From Dehalococcoidia bacterium (GTDB taxonomy: Bacteria; Chloroflexota; Dehalococcoidia; E44-bin15): 8,732 nt of DNA. How positions within the stretch are numbered: the first letter of the stretch is position 1; each line of letters starts with the position of its first letter. The position numbers and the translations under genes were made by a program. The notes under the pieces are model-generated. The model was given only the letters and a program-made list of their open reading frames with translations, did no database searches and was not told where the DNA came from. Positions 7,253-8,732 of this stretch are shown piece by piece. The stretch is from NCBI GenBank assembly GCA_030667555.1, contig DAOUVR010000036.1, positions 1 through 8,732 on the forward strand, in the 5' to 3' direction.

Positions 7253-7284
7253 AAAAACGAGGAGGCGACACAGGCCGACTCCTC
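7253..7284 (-). terminator. Decayed intrinsic terminator of mutase B
   Basis: Homologous to the terminator at 5264-5295. The left arm GAGGAGGCG (7259-7267) is unchanged, but the right arm is CGACTCCTC (7276-7284), which puts a mismatch inside the stem. The A-run (T-run on the minus strand) is five bases (7253-7257) and is separated from the stem by a C. It probably still folds, but should be weaker than the mutase A copy. Confidence 0.65.
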
Positions 7285-7307
7285 AATGCTCGTCCGTGTC
7301 CTAGCGC

Positions 7308-8732
7308 CTAAACAGCACCATATGCTCTGTACTCCCCGAATACCTCCTTCAGTGTCCCACACATCTCCCCCACCGAAGTATAGAGCCTGACACACTCCAT
7401 AAGGGGAGGAATGAGGTTCACACTCTCATCCTTGGCAGCTTCCTTCAGCCGCTCCAGGCTGGCTTTCACCGCCTCATTGTCCCTTTCCTGCTTCACCTTG
7501 GCCAGATTCTCCAACTGCCTCTGCTCCGCCTCTTCCCTCTTCTTGGGATCGTAGGGATGTGCCACCAGCCTGCTTGTCATCACCTCAAGCTCATTCTCAC
7601 CCAAGAAGGCGTTGACCCCGACTACGACATTTAGCCCGGTCTCAATTCCCTTCTGAAACTCGTAGGCACTCCTGGCGATCTCACGCTGATAGTATCCTTT
7701 CTCAATGGCAGCCACAGCACCACCCATTTCATCGATCTTGCTGATGATCTCCCACGCTTCCTCCTCAATCCGATCGGTGAGCGACTCCATGAAGTAGGAG
7801 CCAGCAAACGGGTCGAGCACGTCACATATCCCAGCCTCACAGATCAAGATCCTCATGGCATCTTCGGACAGTTGCTGAGCCTCCAGGCTCCATCCCAATC
7901 CCAGCGCTTCATCATATGGGGGATAGGGGGCAGGAGCATACCCCGCCATGGCAGAGGCCATTGCCCCAATAACGACGCGTGTCAAGTTGTTCAATGGGCG
8001 CTGTGCCGTTTCAGCCGAGGCCGGAAGTACAGTCCCCCACTGGGGTACTATCCAGCTTCGGGGATTCTTTGCCCCGAACCTCTCCCTCATTATCTGAGCA
8101 TACATGCGTCGCTCTGCTCTCCGCACCGCTATCTCGTTATATAAGTCCATGCCACCGCCAAGCGTCAAGAACGTCATCTGACGCGCAAACTTATCCACAT
8201 CCAGCCCAGCGTCAACGCCCAACTGGAAATACGCAATCACATTCGAAAGGTTGAAAGCCAGTGCCTGTGCAGCGGTCGCACCTGCCTCCCGCATATGATA
8301 CCCACAAATGCTGATGGGGTTTAGCAGGGGCGTATGTTCAGCGCAAAAAACGATACTGTCACGGGTCATCCGCATCGAGGGCCTTATGGGAAAGATATAC
8401 GTGCCCCGTGCTACAATCTCCTTCAGAATGTCATTCTGCGGGGTAGCAACCAGCTTCTCCAGTGGGACGCCACGCTTCTCCGCCAGAACGAAATACATCG
8501 CCAGGATGATGTTAGCTGGGGCATTTATGGTGAAATTGGAGGCAGTCTTGTCCAGCTCCCTGTCGCCGGTGAATGCCTCAAAAATGACCTCAAAGTCGCG
8601 TAGGGTATCTACCGCCACCCCAACTTTGCCTACCTCACCTCGCGCCATAGGGTCATCCGAATCATAGCCGCACTGGGTGGGGAGGTCGAAGGCTATATTT
8701 GGCCCACCAGTCCAGCCCCGAGCCTGCATCGC
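7308..8732 (-). CDS. Acyl-CoA mutase large subunit, methylmalonyl-CoA mutase family (mutase B), N-terminus outside window
   Basis: Paralog of mutase A with the same B12-dependent barrel role. The visible 474 codons align to residues 107-580 of mutase A without a gap; I count about 70 differences in 473 positions, so about 85% identity. The frame is open to base 8732, and the ATG at 8727-8729 corresponds to an internal Met of mutase A, so the real start lies beyond the window. Conserved points include the Gln of TPQNDILKE, the Arg of ARGTYIFP and the GYHMREAGAT Tyr-His pair. There is no cobalamin-binding domain at the C-terminus. Differences from A cluster where A has residues 335-350 (here 8001-8048, 10 of 16 changed). 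The Ser two places before the Tyr-His pair is Cys (8304-8306). Its TINAPA segment is closer to the usual family sequence than the TINPTT of A. It may share a promoter and partner subunit gene lying further upstream. Confidence 0.9.
   Translation of the reverse strand, partial: AMQARGWTGGPNIAFDLPTQCGYDSDDPMARGEVGKVGVAVDTLRDFEVIFEAFTGDRELDKTASNFTINAPANIILAMYFVLAEKRGVPLEKLVATPQNDILKEIVARGTYIFPIRPSMRMTRDSIVFCAEHTPLLNPISICGYHMREAGATAAQALAFNLSNVIAYFQLGVDAGLDVDKFARQMTFLTLGGGMDLYNEIAVRRAERRMYAQIMRERFGAKNPRSWIVPQWGTVLPASAETAQRPLNNLTRVVIGAMASAMAGYAPAPYPPYDEALGLGWSLEAQQLSEDAMRILICEAGICDVLDPFAGSYFMESLTDRIEEEAWEIISKIDEMGGAVAAIEKGYYQREIARSAYEFQKGIETGLNVVVGVNAFLGENELEVMTSRLVAHPYDPKKREEAEQRQLENLAKVKQERDNEAVKASLERLKEAAKDESVNLIPPLMECVRLYTSVGEMCGTLKEVFGEYRAYGAV

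Larger units (their letters stand above)
7194..8732. repeat. Tandem segmental duplication, copy 2 (amidohydrolase fossil, decayed terminator, mutase B)
   Basis: This is the counterpart of 5206-6743. Homology begins abruptly at about 7191-7194 and continues to the window end. Coding and non-coding parts both look roughly 85-91% identical by eye. Confidence 0.85.

Noticed and set aside
1..8732. CRISPR array, tRNA/rRNA genes, insertion sequence or defence system
   Set aside because: I saw no regularly spaced short repeats, no cloverleaf-like gene, no transposase and no terminal inverted repeats. The only large repeat is the mutase segment duplication.

Overview
The window looks like a piece of a bacterial chromosome of moderate GC content. 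The genes are densely packed and no gap without a gene exceeds about 250 bases. Gene content and protein style fit a Chloroflexota (Dehalococcoidia-like) or similar environmental anaerobe: B12-dependent acyl-CoA mutase large subunits split from their cobalamin domain, a single-domain ArsA-type ATPase, and a YtcJ-like amidohydrolase. This placement is an inference from gene content, not a marker-based assignment. I found no RNA gene, CRISPR array, transposase, phage gene or defence system.

Layout. (1) Bases 1-738, plus strand: the C-terminal part of an ABC-2 type transporter permease cut by the window edge. (2) Bases 739-963: a short intergenic region with a degenerate, hairpin-containing repeat and a good extended -10 promoter. 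(3) Bases 964-5253, plus strand: three genes with overlapping ends that probably form one operon. They are mnmG (tRNA U34 modification), an ArsA/Get3-family ATPase and a metal-dependent amidohydrolase. (4) Bases 5254-5318: a convergent gap with a strong intrinsic terminator for the minus strand. (5) Bases 5319-7061, minus strand: a complete acyl-CoA mutase large subunit of the methylmalonyl-CoA mutase family (mutase A). (6) Bases 7062-7307: an AT-rich segment with a predicted minus-strand promoter, then a fossil of the last codons of the amidohydrolase and a decayed copy of the terminator. (7) Bases 7308-8732, minus strand: a second mutase large subunit (mutase B), about 85% identical to A without gaps and cut by the window edge.

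The most informative observation is the fossil at 7194-7241. It shows that the block 'amidohydrolase 3' end + terminator + mutase' was once duplicated as a unit, so the two mutases are tandem paralogs. Both retain the Tyr-His pair and the substrate-binding Arg expected of methylmalonyl-CoA mutases (the substrate Tyr can be seen only in A). They differ most in one short stretch that corresponds by position to a CoA/substrate-contacting loop of the classical enzyme, which suggests divergence of substrate or partner. Neither carries a B12-binding domain, so each needs a small subunit encoded outside this window. The known parts (tRNA modification, ATPase, hydrolase, acyl-CoA mutase) do not form an obvious single pathway, and I do not claim a new system here.
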